DNA of 64,000 nucleotides from RGIG3077 sp045541475 (GTDB lineage: Bacteria > Bacillota > Clostridia > Oscillospirales > Ruminococcaceae), in the NCBI GenBank assembly GCA_045541475.1, contig JAZQJI010000014.1, forward strand, positions 1 to 64,000. Reading direction: 5' to 3'. The position numbers and the translations under genes were made by a program. The number at the start of each line of letters is the position of its first letter. Within the stretch, counting starts at the first letter, position 1. Shown here in pieces: positions 17,723 through 26,637 of this stretch. The notes beneath the pieces were generated by a model. That model did no database searches, had not been told where the DNA came from, and was given only the letters and a program-made list of their open reading frames with translations.

Positions 17723-18841
17723 ATGGAGATTCTTTACGAAAACATACTTAATCTTGACTGGAAAATGGTCGTGATGTGGGCAATTGGCGCCGTACTCATT
17801 TATCTTGCGATAAAAAAGGATATGGAACCGACACTGCTTTTGCCTTTAGGGTTTGGCACAATACTTGTGAATTTACCTCTTTCGGGTGCAGTTACACAAA
17901 TTGTTAACGGAGAAGAGCAAGAAGGCGCCCTTACAACACTATTTGATGCAGGTATTTCAAACGAGCTTTTCCCACTTATTCTATTTATTGGCATTGGCGC
18001 TATGATCGACTTTGGCCCGTTGCTTTCAAATCCCAAGCTTATGCTTTTCGGTGCTGCGGCACAGTTTGGTATTTTCTTCACTCTCTGTGCGGCTTCAATG
18101 TTCTTTGATATCAACGATGCAGCCTCAATTGCTATAATCGGCGCAGCAGACGGCCCTACTTCAATTGTTGTTGCACAAAAGCTTAATTCTAATTATCTTG
18201 GTGCAATAATGGTAGCGGCTTATTCCTACATGGCACTTGTTCCTATTATTCAGCCCCCTGTTATCAAGGCACTTACTACTAAAAAGGAACGCCTTATCCG
18301 CATGGAATATGTTTCAAAGCCGGTATCTAAAACAACAAAAATTCTCTTCCCCGTAATTATCACAATTATTGCCGGACTTGTTGCACCTGCATCGGTTTCG
18401 CTTATCGGCTTTTTGATGTTTGGCAACCTTATTCGTGAATGTGGCGTGCTTGATTCTTTGGCAGAAACCGCACAAAAAGTTCTTGCAAATCTTATTACCA
18501 TATTCCTTGGTATTACAATTGCTTCACAGATGCGTGCTGAAGAGTTTTTGAAGAAAGAAACCCTTCTTATTCTCGGTCTTGGTCTTTTTGCTTTCATTTT
18601 CGATACAGCAGGCGGCGTAATTTTTGCTAAGGTAATTAACCTTTTCCTCAAGAAAAAGCTCAATCCCATGATTGGTGCGGCAGGCATTTCTGCATTCCCC
18701 ATGTCAGGCAGAGTTGTGCACAAGCTTGCTCGTGCAGAAGATCCTCAGAACTTCTTGCTTATGCAGGCAACCGGCGTTAATGTTTCCGGACAGATTGCAT
18801 CCGTAATTGCAGGCGGTATGATTCTTAATTTCTTTGGATAA
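17723..18841 (+). CDS. Sodium-translocating decarboxylase, beta subunit (OadB/GcdB type)
   Basis: 372 residues with about ten membrane helices. Conserved OadB segments are visible: GIGAMIDFGPLLSNPK (about 91), AIIGAADGPTSI (about 140, containing the sodium-binding Asp), and GAAGISAFPMSGRVVHK near 322. The beta subunit couples decarboxylation of a biotin-bound carboxyl to sodium export. Neither the alpha (carboxyltransferase) subunit nor a biotin carrier is adjacent; only a tiny gamma-like protein follows. Substrate (oxaloacetate, methylmalonyl-CoA or glutaconyl-CoA) cannot be told. RBS GAAAGG is upstream of ATG 17723. Confidence 0.92.
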   Translation: MEILYENILNLDWKMVVMWAIGAVLIYLAIKKDMEPTLLLPLGFGTILVNLPLSGAVTQIVNGEEQEGALTTLFDAGISNELFPLILFIGIGAMIDFGPLLSNPKLMLFGAAAQFGIFFTLCAASMFFDINDAASIAIIGAADGPTSIVVAQKLNSNYLGAIMVAAYSYMALVPIIQPPVIKALTTKKERLIRMEYVSKPVSKTTKILFPVIITIIAGLVAPASVSLIGFLMFGNLIRECGVLDSLAETAQKVLANLITIFLGITIASQMRAEEFLKKETLLILGLGLFAFIFDTAGGVIFAKVINLFLKKKLNPMIGAAGISAFPMSGRVVHKLARAEDPQNFLLMQATGVNVSGQIASVIAGGMILNFFG

Positions 18842-18859
18842 TCGAAAGGAGAGTAAAAT

Positions 18860-19006
18860 ATGAATATCAACCCGCAGGAATTTATTGACAACCTTTACTA
18901 CATGGGCGTTGGTATGCTCGGCATTTTTATTGTAATCGGTTCGATTATTGCCGTAACCATGATACTTAACGCTGTTACATCCAAAAAGAAGAAAAATGAT
19001 GAATAA
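18860..19006 (+). CDS. Small single-helix protein, OadG-like gamma subunit
   Basis: 48 residues, RBS GAAAGGAGAG directly before ATG 18860, 18 bases after oadB. One membrane helix (about 18-38, GMLGIFIVIGSIIAVTMIL) then a basic tail TSKKKKNDE. This is the topology and position of the gamma subunit of sodium-pump decarboxylases, though shorter than the usual 80 residues. Assigned by context and shape, not by strong motif. Confidence 0.7.
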   Translation: MNINPQEFIDNLYYMGVGMLGIFIVIGSIIAVTMILNAVTSKKKKNDE

Positions 19007-19034
19007 TTAGGCTGACTGTTTATTTATTAATTAA

Positions 19035-19062
19035 CATTTTGGTATTGAACAAAACCAAAATG
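19035..19062. promoter_or_regulatory. Perfect 9-bp inverted repeat over the rfbB promoter
   Basis: CATTTTGGT (19035-19043) and ACCAAAATG (19054-19062), 10-base centre. It covers the -35 box TTGAAC (19045-19050) and half the spacer. No T-run follows, so it is more operator-like than a terminator. Confidence 0.5.
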
Positions 19063-19073
19063 TGTGATATAAT
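19045..19073 (+). promoter_or_regulatory. Promoter of rfbB
   Basis: TTGAAC (19045-19050), 17 bases, TATAAT (19068-19073). Confidence 0.75.
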
Positions 19074-19113
19074 ACGTTTATAAAATAAATTATCAGAAAA
19101 GGAAAATTTTTCT

Positions 19114-20133
19114 ATGAAAATTCTTGTTACAGGCGGTGCCGGATTTATCGGTTCCAATTTTGTCTACTATATGCTCAAAAAACACCCCGATTATGACATT
19201 GTGTGTATTGATGCATTAACCTACGCAGGCAACCTTTCAACTTTGAAGGAAGCGCTTGAAAATCCTAAGTTCAAGTTTGTTAAGGGCAGCATTGCTGACA
19301 GAGAACTTGTATTTGAGCTTTTCGAGAACGAAAAGTTTGATATTGTTGTAAACTTTGCGGCTGAAAGCCACGTTGACCGTTCTATCGAAAATCCTGAGAT
19401 TTTCCTTAAAACGAATATCCTTGGCACACAGGTTTTGATGGACGCTTGCCGCAAATACGGAATTCAGAGATATCATCAGGTTTCTACCGACGAGGTTTAT
19501 GGTGATTTGCCGCTTGACAGACCTGACCTCTTCTTCACAGAAGAAACACCCATTCACACATCAAGTCCCTATTCCGCATCAAAGGCTTCGGCTGATTTGC
19601 TTGTAATGGCATATCACAGAACATTTGGTTTGCCCGTTACAATTTCACGTTGCTCAAATAACTACGGTCCTTATCATTTCCCCGAAAAGCTTATTCCTTT
19701 GATGATTGCAAACGCTTTGAACGATAAGCCTCTGCCCGTTTACGGCAAGGGTGAAAATGTTCGCGACTGGCTTTACGTTGAGGATCACTGCTCTGCAATC
19801 GACCTTATCATTCACAATGGCAGGGTAGGCGAGGTTTACAACATCGGCGGACATAATGAAATGGCAAACATTGATGTTGTTAAGCTTGTTTTGAAGGAAC
19901 TTGGCAAGGGTGAAGAACTCATCACTTACGTTACTGACAGAGCCGGTCATGACAGAAGATACGCTATTGATCCCACAAAAATCCACAACGAGCTTGGCTG
20001 GCTGCCCGCAACAAAGTTTGCAGACGGCATTAAGAAAACTGTTCAGTGGTATCTTGATAATAAATCATGGTGGGAAGAAATCATCAGCGGTGAATATCAG
20101 AATTACTACGAGAAGATGTATTCCAACAGATAA
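19114..20133 (+). CDS. rfbB: dTDP-glucose 4,6-dehydratase
   Basis: 339 residues, full length. NAD-binding GGAGFIGSNF at residue 7, active-site STDEVYGDLP near 125 (Asp and Glu of the dehydratase), and the Tyr-Lys couple in YSASKASADL near 152. Makes dTDP-4-keto-6-deoxyglucose for rhamnose and other deoxysugars in surface polysaccharide. The rest of the rhamnose pathway (rfbA, rfbC, rfbD) is not adjacent. RBS AGAAAAGGAA. Confidence 0.95.
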   Translation: MKILVTGGAGFIGSNFVYYMLKKHPDYDIVCIDALTYAGNLSTLKEALENPKFKFVKGSIADRELVFELFENEKFDIVVNFAAESHVDRSIENPEIFLKTNILGTQVLMDACRKYGIQRYHQVSTDEVYGDLPLDRPDLFFTEETPIHTSSPYSASKASADLLVMAYHRTFGLPVTISRCSNNYGPYHFPEKLIPLMIANALNDKPLPVYGKGENVRDWLYVEDHCSAIDLIIHNGRVGEVYNIGGHNEMANIDVVKLVLKELGKGEELITYVTDRAGHDRRYAIDPTKIHNELGWLPATKFADGIKKTVQWYLDNKSWWEEIISGEYQNYYEKMYSNR

Positions 20134-20166
20134 AATCTTGCTTTTATCGCAAAGGGGGAGTGAGTT

Positions 20167-20454
20167 TTGCAGCGTATTGTAAGCATTGCGGCGGCAATTT
20201 TTTCGTGCTTGATGATTGTTGTTCTGGCACTTTCGGTTTTGACAAAAAATCAGAAAAACCAAAAGGATAAGCTTGAAGCGCAGATGAGTGCCACGCAGAC
20301 AACCGTTGTTACAACCACGAATATCTGGGACTATATCAATAGCCAGACTACCACAACCCCGCCTGATAACAGCGGTTTGCAGCAGGTGACTGTTGCTACC
20401 ACAACAACTGCTCCTGCTGTTACAACATTCCCCGAAATTGAGTTTATCGGATAA
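20167..20454 (+). CDS. Thr-rich single-pass membrane protein, unknown
   Basis: 95 residues, TTG start at 20167 with GGGGGAG upstream. One N-terminal membrane helix (about 5-26), a charged segment, then an extracellular stretch very rich in Thr and Pro (TTTTPP, TTTTAPAVTT). No domain recognised. 33 bases after rfbB, so probably cotranscribed. The Thr run could carry O-glycans, which is only a guess. Confidence 0.65.
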   Translation: MQRIVSIAAAIFSCLMIVVLALSVLTKNQKNQKDKLEAQMSATQTTVVTTTNIWDYINSQTTTTPPDNSGLQQVTVATTTTAPAVTTFPEIEFIG

Positions 20455-20490
20455 ATTATACTCAATAATTATATTTCATCATAACAAATT

Positions 20491-20520
20491 ACGCCCACTC
20501 TTTTTTGAGTGGGCGTTTTG
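20491..20520 (+). terminator. Terminator after rfbB operon
   Basis: 10 bp GC-rich stem 20491-20500 with 20507-20516, T-rich loop and tail. Confidence 0.85.
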
Positions 20521-20530
20521 TATGCTTAAA

Positions 20531-21451
20531 CTATTTTACTTCCATAATTTCAAATTGTTTTTTCTGTGCTGATAATTCGTAAACAACAGCTACGATTGTA
20601 CCTATTATACCTGCGCTTGCCAAAAGAATGAGATTGCGGTAATATGTACTGATATCTCCTGAAAGCTTTATAATTTCACGGGAATTTAAAAAGGCGTTGC
20701 TCAGTCCGATGCCCGTTGCGTTATTGATGGTTACGGCTGTATCAAATCTGAAAGTGAGATAAGAAAATATTACTGAAAGAATTATGCATATTACAGCACT
20801 GATTTTTGAAATGCGCACTCCTTTGAATTTATACCCATAAACCAGACCGATACCCAGTAAAGCACTGCTTATGTTTGAAATATACCCGATTTGCGCGACA
20901 AAGAAAACAATAATTGATGCGATTAAAGCTCCGATGATTGCACCTATAAAACCCAAAACATAGTTTTCCTTTTTTAACGCTTCCTGCATTTCCTGTTCTT
21001 TAAGAGAATAGCGCAAATTATCGGCAGAAGCTTGTGATAAAAATACGTATTCTCCCTTTAAGGTATAAATTTGCGTGTTAAGTTCCGCACCGTATTCATC
21101 ACAGTCGGAAAAATTATTCATTTTAAGCAAAGCAGTAAAATTATTCAGAAATTCTGTTATGCGTTTTACGTTATGTTTTCGGTTGCCGCTGTTTCTGATA
21201 AGGATTTTTCGTCTGAATCTTCCTTCCTGCATCTGACAGTAATTTGGCAAAAAAGCTTGCAATACAACGGAAGGATCGTGACTTTTTACGCAAAATGTGA
21301 TAACTATATGCGGAGTGTTATCAAAAAATCCGCTACCTTTGATGAGTAAGTGGTATCCATTGTAAACTCCGTACACAAGGCAAGATTTGCCGTTATAGTT
21401 TAAATCAAGTTGTTTTGCTACATCGTTTAGTATTTTTTTGTTTGAAGCCAT
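20531..21451 (-). CDS. Uncharacterised membrane protein
   Basis: 306 residues from ATG 21451 (GGGTGG about 10 bases upstream); an in-frame ATG at 21469 is possible. Residues 1-155 are soluble (contains NGYHLLIKGSGFF and FLPNYCQMQEGRF), then about four membrane helices occur between 165 and 295. I do not recognise a family. It sits alone between the rfbB operon and htpG. Confidence 0.7.
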   Translation of the reverse strand: MASNKKILNDVAKQLDLNYNGKSCLVYGVYNGYHLLIKGSGFFDNTPHIVITFCVKSHDPSVVLQAFLPNYCQMQEGRFRRKILIRNSGNRKHNVKRITEFLNNFTALLKMNNFSDCDEYGAELNTQIYTLKGEYVFLSQASADNLRYSLKEQEMQEALKKENYVLGFIGAIIGALIASIIVFFVAQIGYISNISSALLGIGLVYGYKFKGVRISKISAVICIILSVIFSYLTFRFDTAVTINNATGIGLSNAFLNSREIIKLSGDISTYYRNLILLASAGIIGTIVAVVYELSAQKKQFEIMEVK

Positions 21452-21591
21452 TTTGTTTATGCCACCCATTTAATGAATATGTATGAAATTAATTATATCA
21501 CGTATATATCCAACAGTCAATGATGCAAAACATAAAGCCGCTCTTCATGCTTTAACATCAAAAGCGGCTTTGAGAATATATTGTGTATAAA

Positions 21592-23469
21592 TTATACCAT
21601 AAGCTCACAGATAAGCTCGGAGAATGCTGTGGGGTCTTCGATGGACATACCCTCAATCAGTAATGCCTGATTATAAAGCAACTGTGCATATTTCTTCAGC
21701 TTGTCCTTATCTGTGTTGTAAAGACGAGCCATTGCGGCAAAAACGGGGTGCGAAGCGTTAATTTCAAGCACACGCTGAGCCTTTACCTTTTCGCTTACAT
21801 TCGGCATGGAGTTGAGCACCTTTTCCATTTCAAGAGAAAGGTCACCGTCGGTTGTAAGGCAAACAGGGTGCGTTTTAAGTCTTTGTGATACACAAACCTT
21901 AGCAACGTTGTTTTCAAGTGCTTCCTTAACGAAATTGAGCATATCAGCGTTCATTTCGTTCATTGTTTTAATTTCTTCGGATTCTTCCGAAGTTGTATCA
22001 ATATCGCCCGAAGAAACGCTTCTGAATTCCTTTTCGGAATAAGTGTGCATCATCTTTGCGGCAAATTCGTCAACATCATCGGTAAAATAAAGGATTTCGT
22101 AACCTTTTTCACGCAGCATTTCTGTTTGCGGAAGGTTTTCGATTGCAGCGGCATTTGCGCCCGTTGCATAGTAGATGTATTTCTGATCTTCCTTCATGCG
22201 AGAAACATACTCTGCAAGAGTGGTCTTTTTGCCTTCAAATGAGGAGTCGAACATCAAAAGATCCTTGATGGCGTCTGCATTCTGTCCAAAGCTTTGATAA
22301 ATGCCGTATTTAAGCTGCAAACCGAAAGATTTGAAGAACTCTTCGTATTTTTCGCGATCGTTTTCAAGCATTTTTGTCAGTTCGTTTTTAACCGCTCTTT
22401 CAATACCTCTTGCAATAATCTTAAGCTGGCGGTCCTGTTGCAAAATTTCTCTTGAGATATTAAGCGATAAATCTTCACTGTCAACAACACCCTTTACAAA
22501 GCTGAAATGGTCGGGCAGCAAATCTGCGCATTTTTCCATAATCATAACGCCGCTTGAGAAAAGCATTAAACCCTTTTCATACTGTTTGGAATAAAAATCG
22601 TAAGGTGCTTTTGCAGGAATGTAGAGTATTGCGTTAAAGGTTGCAGTGCCTTCGCTCTTCATGTGAATGTGCGCCAAAGGCTCTGTATAATCATTGAATT
22701 TATCGCGGTAAAAATCGTTATATTCAGTGTCGGTTACTTCATTTTTGTTTTTCTTCCAAAGCGGTATCATGCTGTTCAAGGTTACGTTTTCAACATGCTT
22801 TTCAAGCTCGTCGGTACCTTCAATCTGTCTTGAAATAACCTTGTCCATCTTAATTGGGTATCTGATATAATCAGAATATTTCTTAACAATATCCTGAATT
22901 ACAAACTGCTCAAGATATCTGCTGTACTCAAATTCTTCGCCGTCTTCCTTTATTTCAAGCGTAATTTCAGTACCAACTGTATCTTTTTCGCAAGGTTCAA
23001 TTGTATATCCGTCAGCCCCTTGTGATTTCCACATGTATGCAACATCAGCACCGTATGCACGGCTTTTTACTGTTACTGTTTTTGCAACCATAAAAGCAGA
23101 ATAAAATCCAACGCCAAACTGACCAATAATATCAATATTTTCGTCAAAGTCGTTTTCTTCCTTGAAATTGAGCGAGCCGCTTTTTGCAATTGTGCCAAGA
23201 TTGTTTTCAAGCTCTTCTAAAGTCATACCGATACCGTTATCAATAACTTTAAGCGTTCCTTCATCCTTATTGATAACAAGATTAATTGCAAAATCGCTGC
23301 GGTTTAAACCTACGTTATTATCGGTTAATGATAAAAAATAAAGCTTATCAATAGCATCGCTTGCGTTTGAAATAAGCTCACGCAGAAAAATTTCTTTATT
23401 TGTGTAGATTGAGTTAATCATCAAATCAAGCAAACGCTTTGATTCGGCTTTGAATTGTTTCATTTCCAT
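21592..23469 (-). CDS. htpG: Hsp90 chaperone HtpG
   Basis: 625 residues, full length for bacterial Hsp90. GHKL ATPase domain at the N-terminus with ELISNASDAIDKL (residue 32), DNGIGMT (about 79), and GQFGVGFYSAFMVA (about 116). Middle domain includes SLNISREILQQ with the catalytic Arg near 332. ATP-dependent chaperone. Controlled by a promoter with a perfect CIRCE element, so HrcA regulation is predicted; in Bacillus subtilis htpG is not in the CIRCE regulon. Confidence 0.97.
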   Translation of the reverse strand: MEMKQFKAESKRLLDLMINSIYTNKEIFLRELISNASDAIDKLYFLSLTDNNVGLNRSDFAINLVINKDEGTLKVIDNGIGMTLEELENNLGTIAKSGSLNFKEENDFDENIDIIGQFGVGFYSAFMVAKTVTVKSRAYGADVAYMWKSQGADGYTIEPCEKDTVGTEITLEIKEDGEEFEYSRYLEQFVIQDIVKKYSDYIRYPIKMDKVISRQIEGTDELEKHVENVTLNSMIPLWKKNKNEVTDTEYNDFYRDKFNDYTEPLAHIHMKSEGTATFNAILYIPAKAPYDFYSKQYEKGLMLFSSGVMIMEKCADLLPDHFSFVKGVVDSEDLSLNISREILQQDRQLKIIARGIERAVKNELTKMLENDREKYEEFFKSFGLQLKYGIYQSFGQNADAIKDLLMFDSSFEGKKTTLAEYVSRMKEDQKYIYYATGANAAAIENLPQTEMLREKGYEILYFTDDVDEFAAKMMHTYSEKEFRSVSSGDIDTTSEESEEIKTMNEMNADMLNFVKEALENNVAKVCVSQRLKTHPVCLTTDGDLSLEMEKVLNSMPNVSEKVKAQRVLEINASHPVFAAMARLYNTDKDKLKKYAQLLYNQALLIEGMSIEDPTAFSELICELMV

Positions 23470-23490
23470 AATGTTGTTCCTCCGTGTGTT

Positions 23491-23517
23491 TTAGCACTCT
23501 ATATCTTTGAGTGCTAA
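23491..23517. promoter_or_regulatory. CIRCE element (HrcA operator)
   Basis: TTAGCACTC (23491-23499), 9-base spacer, GAGTGCTAA (23509-23517): an exact match to the CIRCE consensus. It begins 5 bases downstream of the -10 box of htpG and thus covers the predicted transcription start. Confidence 0.95.
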
Positions 23518-23521
23518 AATA

Positions 23522-23550
23522 AGTATAAAGCCCCTTGAAGAAAATTTCAA
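23522..23550 (-). promoter_or_regulatory. Promoter of htpG
   Basis: Minus strand TTGAAA (23545-23550), 17 bases, TATACT (23522-23527). The -35 and spacer lie within the terminator hairpin of the upstream gene. Confidence 0.7.
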
Positions 23551-23556
23551 GAGGCT
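23529..23556 (-). terminator. Terminator of the preceding minus-strand gene
   Basis: 11-base stem with one mismatch (23529-23539 with 23546-23556); T-rich sequence follows on the minus strand. It overlaps the htpG promoter. Confidence 0.6.
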
Positions 23557-23578
23557 ATTAATAATGTTAAAACATTAT

Positions 23579-24841
23579 TTACTGTTTATTCAATTTTAAA
23601 ATTTCATTTGCGGCATTCATAATGCCAAGTCTTGCACTGTAATAGGTAACACCGCCTTGAAGCCATACTGCATACGGCTCACGCAGAGGAGCATCAGCAG
23701 AAAGCTCGATAGAAGCTCCGCCTGTAAAAGCGCCTGCCGCCATAATTACCTGGCTGTCGTAGCCTGGCATATCCCACGGTTCAGGTGTAACAAAGCTGTC
23801 TACGGGTGACCCGAACTGAATACCACGGCAGAAAGCGCAGAGTGCTTCGGGGTTGCCAAGTTTTATTGCGGTGATAATATCACTGCGGATTTCGTTTTTA
23901 TCGGGTATGCATTCATAACCCATAAGCGTGAATAATTCTGACGCAAATACAGCCGATTTTACTGCGTTGGCAACCGTTTGCGGTGCGTAAAAGAATCCAA
24001 GCAGAATTTCACGGTTTTCATTCAAAGTACAGCCTACTTCTTTTCCCATGCCAACACAGGTCAATCTGTATGAGCAAAGCTCAACCAAATCTTTTCTTCC
24101 TGCAATGTAGCCGCCCGTTTTGGCTATGCCTCCGCCCGCATTTTTTATAAGACTGCCTGCCATTATGTCAGCACCGTAGAAGGTGGGTTCGTGTTCTTCA
24201 ACAAATTCGCCGTAGCAGTTATCAACCATTAAAATTGCGTTGCTGTTTGCCGATTTAATCAGCGCAGAAAGTTTACCTATCTGCTCTGCCGATATTGACG
24301 GACGCAGAGAGTATCCGCGTGAACGCTGGACATAAACCATTTTAACGCCATCTAATTGCTTGCCGATTTCATCAAAATCAAGTGTACCATCAGATTTAAG
24401 TTCAATCTGAGCATATTCAATGCCAAAATCCTTTAAAGAACCATCGCCCTTGTTGCCTCTTATTCCAATAACTTCGCCTAAGGTATCGTACGGCTCGCCG
24501 CTGACAGAAAGCATTTTGTCGCCCGTGCGCAAAACGCCGAAAAGTGCAGTTGAAAGTGCGTGTGTGCCAGAAACAAAATTGTGGCGAACCAAAGCGTCCT
24601 CACATTCAAAAGCATCTGCAAAAACCTTATCAATTGCATCTCTGCCGATATCACCATAGCCGTAGCCCGTACTGCCTAAAAGGCAAGCCTCGCTTATACG
24701 GTTTTTTACAAAAGCCTTTAAAACACGCTCGGTGCATACTTTGCAGATGTTGTCTATTGCATAAAACTCAACTTTCGTGTTTTCTTCTGCCTGATATGAC
24801 AAAGCTTCAAGCTTTGTATCAAAATTAAAAATATCGTTCAT
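23579..24841 (-). CDS. Methionine gamma-lyase family protein (YnbB-like PLP enzyme)
   Basis: 420 residues from ATG 24841 (GAGGATTTTT upstream). PLP fold type I: STGYGYGDIGRDAID near 55, VSGTHALSTALFGVLRTGD (about 90), VDNCYGEFVEEHEPT (about 205), and the likely PLP lysine in AGSLIKNAGGGIAKTGGYIAG (about 232). This is the 'aluminium resistance/YnbB' family, annotated as methionine gamma-lyase-like; the actual reaction is not established for most members. Confidence 0.87.
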   Translation of the reverse strand: MNDIFNFDTKLEALSYQAEENTKVEFYAIDNICKVCTERVLKAFVKNRISEACLLGSTGYGYGDIGRDAIDKVFADAFECEDALVRHNFVSGTHALSTALFGVLRTGDKMLSVSGEPYDTLGEVIGIRGNKGDGSLKDFGIEYAQIELKSDGTLDFDEIGKQLDGVKMVYVQRSRGYSLRPSISAEQIGKLSALIKSANSNAILMVDNCYGEFVEEHEPTFYGADIMAGSLIKNAGGGIAKTGGYIAGRKDLVELCSYRLTCVGMGKEVGCTLNENREILLGFFYAPQTVANAVKSAVFASELFTLMGYECIPDKNEIRSDIITAIKLGNPEALCAFCRGIQFGSPVDSFVTPEPWDMPGYDSQVIMAAGAFTGGASIELSADAPLREPYAVWLQGGVTYYSARLGIMNAANEILKLNKQ

Positions 24842-24880
24842 AAAAATCCTCGTTTGATTAATTATGTTAACATGAAAAGT

Positions 24881-24912
24881 GCGGCGGCAATCCAAAAGTG
24901 CCGCCGCAAAAA
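24881..24912 (-). terminator. Terminator of the DUF1292 gene
   Basis: 9 bp all-GC-rich stem, 24881-24889 with 24899-24907; ACTTTT follows on the minus strand. Confidence 0.75.
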
Positions 24913-24932
24913 TTCATATTCCTTGCGGATGA

Positions 24933-25253
24933 TTAGCTGAAGTTGTATTCGTCCTTGTGAGCTTCTTTGAAGAGATCGAAAACCTTGTTAAGAGTTTCCT
25001 CGTCTTCAACAGGACCGAATGTTTCTTCGTCAGTATCCTCGTTGTATTCTTCAACAACAAGAATAACAACCTCGTTATCGTTGTTTTCGTCTTCATCTAC
25101 GGGGAAGAGAACAACATATTCTCTGCCTTCATATTCAACAGAATCAAGATATTCAAACTCTGCTTCGTTGCCGTCCTCGTCAGTCAAAATGATAGTTTCG
25201 TCATCAAATTCTTCTGTTTCGAGGTTTTCGTTGTTTTTGTATTCGTCAGCCAT
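24933..25253 (-). CDS. DUF1292 acidic protein
   Basis: 106 residues from ATG 25253 (AAGGAG upstream). Very acidic (Asp and Glu about one third). The DUF1292 core is ILTDEDGNEAEFEYLDSVEYEGREYVVLFP followed by EVVILVVEEY in shorter form; listed pieces are residues about 22-70. Widespread in Firmicutes, often near ruvX/alaS; function unknown. Monocistronic here. Confidence 0.85.
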   Translation of the reverse strand: MADEYKNNENLETEEFDDETIILTDEDGNEAEFEYLDSVEYEGREYVVLFPVDEDENNDNEVVILVVEEYNEDTDEETFGPVEDEETLNKVFDLFKEAHKDEYNFS

Positions 25254-25350
25254 TATAATTCTCCTTATCATTAAATTTCAAGTAAAATAGCATTTTACGC
25301 TAAAAAAAATTATACCATATTTGCCGATATATGTCAATTGCTTTTTGTTT

Positions 25351-26490
25351 TTATTGCTCGCTATCCAGCTTTAAGTCATATCCGTTAACCTTTATATTTG
25401 CTTCATCAAGGTCAATTATAATACAGCGTCTGCCGTTAACGGTGGTGGTGCGAACTTTATCCTTTGCGCAGTTTTTAACATTTATCGTGATTTCAGGTGT
25501 TGCAATAACCGTTTTGGGTTCAACAAGGCGTGTTGCTTGCAGTGCTTGACCTGCGGACTTTTCAAAAATCTCTTCAACGTGCTCAAGTCTTTCAGGTGCA
25601 GCACCCGTATCGGCAAGAATATTTTTTAACATTCTGCCGTTGATAAGCGGTGCTTCGGTATCCTTTTTGCTTTCCTCAACAATTTCGGTAAGCTTTTCGT
25701 TAACGCTTGTCAGCGTGCGGTAATCAAGGTCATCACCCATAACATTTTTGATAACCGTCTTTAATCCTTCTCGCTCTTCTTCGTAGGATTTGCCCGCTTC
25801 ACATCCCAAAAATCCTGCAATAATAGCTTCGTTTGGCTTTGAAGGTGATTTTGTGTAGTACATAACATGGTTAACGTCAGTTGCTCTATCACTAAATGTG
25901 GGGAAGATAAATCCATCTGAAGGTGACTTGCTTATCTGCAAATCGGTGTAGGTTTTGTTGATGATTTCATCGTTGAAGTTATCAAACACAAGACCGCCTT
26001 CAGCTGTTGCAACGGGACAAATTGCTGTTATTATGTAATTATAAAGGTTCTCATTTTCATCAAGATTATACTCATCATTTTTATTTTTTGAGCGGATTGA
26101 GTATGTACAATGCGCACATATTACTGCATAAGGAGCTTCACCGTTTGAATTTTCTGCAAGGCGTGATATAAATGCGTTTACCGCTTGTTCATCCTGCATT
26201 TTGCACTGCACAAGATTATACAAAACTTTTTGCGCACCGTCATCGGCGTAAGCTTCGTTGGGAAATATATACTCTACGCTTGATTTGCCCAGGCTTGTGT
26301 TAAGCACCTTTTTTAATGTAAGTACGCTGATTTCGCTTTCTTCCGGCGAAATTGCAACAAACGGTTTTACATTAAGAGAGTGAACGTTGCGTTCTCTATC
26401 AATAAATGCGGTAAGGATGCTGTTTATTGTAAAAAAATCAGCATCCACACCAAAATGCTTTTTTATCTCAGAAATCTCTTTTTTATTCAT
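25351..26490 (-). CDS. DUF4317 family protein
   Basis: 379 residues from ATG 26490 (CAGGAG upstream; the upstream extension has no RBS). Begins MNKKEISEIKKHF, the usual opening of DUF4317, with CAHCTYSIRSKNKND and SDGFIFPTFSDRATDVNHVMYY further on. Found in Clostridia; function unknown. No signal peptide or membrane helix. Confidence 0.8.
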   Translation of the reverse strand: MNKKEISEIKKHFGVDADFFTINSILTAFIDRERNVHSLNVKPFVAISPEESEISVLTLKKVLNTSLGKSSVEYIFPNEAYADDGAQKVLYNLVQCKMQDEQAVNAFISRLAENSNGEAPYAVICAHCTYSIRSKNKNDEYNLDENENLYNYIITAICPVATAEGGLVFDNFNDEIINKTYTDLQISKSPSDGFIFPTFSDRATDVNHVMYYTKSPSKPNEAIIAGFLGCEAGKSYEEEREGLKTVIKNVMGDDLDYRTLTSVNEKLTEIVEESKKDTEAPLINGRMLKNILADTGAAPERLEHVEEIFEKSAGQALQATRLVEPKTVIATPEITINVKNCAKDKVRTTTVNGRRCIIIDLDEANIKVNGYDLKLDSEQ

Positions 26491-26581
26491 GTTTTTTGTT
26501 CTCCTGTTCTGAATAATGCAATATATATTATCGCAAAAAAACAAATTTGTGTCAAGCAAAAAGTTTATTAATAAATAAAAA

Positions 26582-26615
26582 AAGCGTTTCTCTGCAATTT
26601 GCAAGAGAAACGCTT
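26582..26615 (-). terminator. Terminator of the acidic lipoprotein gene
   Basis: 12 bp stem 26582-26593 with 26604-26615; poly-T follows on the minus strand. Confidence 0.85.
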
Positions 26616-26637
26616 ATTTTTATTTAAGTTTTTTTAA

